From NCBI RefSeq assembly GCF_022919575.1, contig NZ_CP095071.1, forward strand, positions 1,674,001 to 1,738,000: DNA of 64,000 nt, given 5' to 3'. The notes beneath the pieces were generated by a model, which worked only from the letters and a program-made list of their open reading frames with translations, did no database searches and was not told the DNA's origin. This document shows, piece by piece, positions 62,330-64,000 of the stretch. The stretch is from Gracilibacillus salinarum. GTDB taxonomy: Bacteria > Bacillota > Bacilli > Bacillales > Amphibacillaceae. Every line of letters begins with the position of its first letter. The stretch's first letter is position 1. The translations under genes and the position numbers were made by a program.

Positions 62330-64000
62330 GTCGAGTAAGCGGGAATACCCTCTTCTTGCTAGAGTATTCCTCACTCCTCACAGATCCGTGCGTGCGCTAT
62401 TTACGCACACGGCTCCTCCTATTATCTTTCACAGAATATACGAGATATGGGATCGTAAGTCGTAGATACTGACCTTGATGGTGGGTTTCGGTAATGGGTA
62501 CTTCTGTAGAAATAGTTGAAATTTATCCCAACTAAAGGATTTTCGCTGACTTCTGCGATTCATCCATTTATATACCAGTTTTTCCACTTTGTTCAGAAAT
62601 TGTTCTACAGTGTAATAGTTATCCGTGATACAATAATAATTGTAGTACCCAACTAGCGATTGGTGCATTCTATACATGATGTCCTTGATGTCCATCGTTC
62701 GATGTGCTTTCAGCCAAGCTTTCTGTTTCTTGAGCTTGGATCGCACCTTCTTGTTGCTTGTTTTCCTCTTTACACGAAAGTTGCCTTTCTTGCTCTTTCC
62801 GCAATAGTGGGTAAAGCCAAGAAAATCAAACGTGGATGGCTTTTTCCAACCCTTACGTTTTGCGTCTTTCATCGCAAAAGGACCAAACGAGATAATCTTC
62901 GTTTTCTCCTCTGCCACTTCTAAATCAAATTTGTGCAGGCGTTGAATCAGCGCTTTATAAAATCGTTCGGCATCTTCTCTGTATTGAAAGCAACAAACAA
63001 AATCATCCGCAAACCTCACCATATAGGCTTGACCTTTACATTGCTTCTTAACGGTTTTCTCAAACCAAAGATCTAGAACGTAATGTAAGTAGACATTTGC
63101 GAGTACCGGAGAGATGACGCCGCCCTGCGGTGTTCCTTTCTCCGTATCATAATATTTCCCTTCCTCCATATAGCCTCCTTTTAGGAATCGCGCTATAATT
63201 TGTAGAAGTTTTGGGTCTTGGATACGATGTTGTAGGAATTCCATCATCCACTTATGACTCACATTATCAAAAAATCCCTTTATATCTGCATCTACTATAT
63301 AGTTGGTCTTTCGCCTCTCAATATATACATTAAGAATCTTTAATGCATCATGGCAGTTTCTCTTCGGCCGAAAGCCAAAAGAACAATCAAGAAAGTCATT
63401 CTCATAGATAGCATTTAATATCCTGGTAATCCCCATTTGGACGATTTTGTCCTCATGGTCTGGAATACCTAATGGCCTTTTCTTCTTTGAACCTGGCTTA
63501 TCAATATACGTACGCTTCACCGGTACTGGTCGGTAAGCCATATTTTTCAAGCGAACCATTAAGTTTTCTATATTACTATCCAACTGTCTTTCATAATCCT
63601 GTTTCGTCACTCCCTTTACTCCCACTGCTTTATCTCTGGGTAGTCGGTTGTGACATTGTTTGAGATTGTTCTCATTGAGTAGATGTACTAAGGATGAGAA
63701 AGCAAGATTCTTATCCTTTTTCGCTGTTTCTGTTATCCTTTTAAGTTTCGTTTCCATAAATGTTTCCACCTCTGTGTATGGTTTATGTTTCCCTCGCAAG
63801 GTTGATGACAGGTAACGGCCTTCCCTCCATTGGCATTACCCGATTTCATTGGTACTATGCCGTTATCCGACTTCCCTTAAGCATCTGACAGCCCTCGCTT
63901 TATTATCGCTCGTTCGTCATTACTCTTCTGAATGTATGCTCAGAGAGACCTAAAGGATCTCCCGAGTTGCCGCAACATATCCATGTGTAACGTGCCAAGG
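62330..64000 (-). mobile_element. Group II intron, 3' portion (5' end off window)
   Basis: A maturase ORF is followed on the minus strand by a textbook domain V at 62383-62415: GAGCCGTG-TGCG-TAAATAG-CGCA-CG-CACGGATC, with the catalytic AGC and the two-base bulge. Domain VI is at about 62341-62370 (GGAATACTC with GGGTATTCC). The 3' splice site is probably just after CTTACTCGAC near 62330. No GTGYG 5' end is found before 64000, so the ribozyme 5' part is outside. The 3' boundary is estimated by eye to within a few bases. Confidence 0.8.
62429..63757 (-). CDS. ltrA: Group II intron reverse transcriptase/maturase
   Basis: A 442-residue intron-encoded protein. Reverse transcriptase blocks are seen from KPGSKKKRPLGIPDHEDKIV (RT2), YENDFLDCSFGFRPKRNCHD (RT2a-3), GTPQGGVISPVLANVYLHYV (RT4) to the active site YMVRFADDFV (RT5, FADD). 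A maturase X domain follows (LGFTHYCGKSKKGNFRVKRK and QSLVGYYNYYCITDN). There is no HNH endonuclease domain, as in many compact bacterial introns. I start at the ATG at 63757 with AGAGGTGG upstream; the frame is open to 63799. It supports splicing and retrohoming of the intron. Confidence 0.92.
   Translation of the reverse strand: METKLKRITETAKKDKNLAFSSLVHLLNENNLKQCHNRLPRDKAVGVKGVTKQDYERQLDSNIENLMVRLKNMAYRPVPVKRTYIDKPGSKKKRPLGIPDHEDKIVQMGITRILNAIYENDFLDCSFGFRPKRNCHDALKILNVYIERRKTNYIVDADIKGFFDNVSHKWMMEFLQHRIQDPKLLQIIARFLKGGYMEEGKYYDTEKGTPQGGVISPVLANVYLHYVLDLWFEKTVKKQCKGQAYMVRFADDFVCCFQYREDAERFYKALIQRLHKFDLEVAEEKTKIISFGPFAMKDAKRKGWKKPSTFDFLGFTHYCGKSKKGNFRVKRKTSNKKVRSKLKKQKAWLKAHRTMDIKDIMYRMHQSLVGYYNYYCITDNYYTVEQFLNKVEKLVYKWMNRRSQRKSFSWDKFQLFLQKYPLPKPTIKVSIYDLRSHISYIL

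Noticed and set aside
1..64000. tRNA or rRNA genes
   Set aside because: No cloverleaf or rRNA-like conserved segments were found on either strand by eye.

Overview
The window looks like a chromosomal segment of a low-GC Gram-positive bacterium of the family Bacillaceae, probably a Gracilibacillus/Oceanobacillus-type species (inference). The support is strong GGAGG ribosome binding sites, several GTG/TTG starts, CcpA-type cre sites, a SAM-I (S-box) riboswitch, a PyrR attenuator, YesL/DUF624 and GtrA proteins, and dispersed repeats typical of Bacillaceae.

Layout. 1-5,000: the end of a nitrate/taurine-type ABC importer, an SDR oxidoreductase, a thioredoxin-like protein and a NERD protein. 4,769-25,300: a glycan-utilisation region. 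A minus-strand operon encodes a CUT1 importer (binding protein plus two permeases), a GH2 glycosidase and a membrane acyltransferase, preceded by an unusual ArsR-type regulator. A secreted 1593-residue multidomain glycosidase-like protein stands divergent from a second CUT1 operon with a GH38 alpha-mannosidase and a GntR/LacI-type regulator. Together these fit extracellular cleavage of a glycan, uptake of oligosaccharides and cytoplasmic trimming. 25,400-30,550: cell-envelope genes (OatA-like acyltransferase, GT39-like transferase, GtrA, GtrB-like GT2). 30,600-37,600: an alpha-glucoside operon (CUT1 importer, LacI regulator, DUF624, GH13 alpha-glucosidase) behind a palindromic operator. 37,900-42,050: a YtcJ-type amidohydrolase, an APC permease and a 37-residue membrane peptide. 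42,400-48,400: an oppABCDF operon whose last gene carries a one-base frameshift. 48,500-51,300: codBA under a PyrR-type attenuator. 51,700-56,000: an M20 peptidase-like hydrolase and metNIQ under an S-box. 56,000-62,000: an MBL-fold hydrolase, a UvsE DNA-repair endonuclease, a two-gene HTH/TumE-like pair, an aldehyde dehydrogenase and an AbrB-Doc toxin-antitoxin pair. 62,330-64,000: the 3' part of a group II intron.

The main structure outside genes is repetitive. Six copies of a hairpin-rich element lie in one orientation and have the architecture of non-autonomous IS200/IS605-type elements. Four tandem arrays belong to two unrelated sequence families but share a 52-bp period. A separate hairpin repeat (R family) has five copies, and a Bacillaceae-type inverted repeat pair adjoins the group II intron. 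None of the three sugar importers encodes its own ATPase, so a shared MsmX-type ATPase is expected elsewhere in the genome. All functional calls are from reading the sequence; no database search was run.
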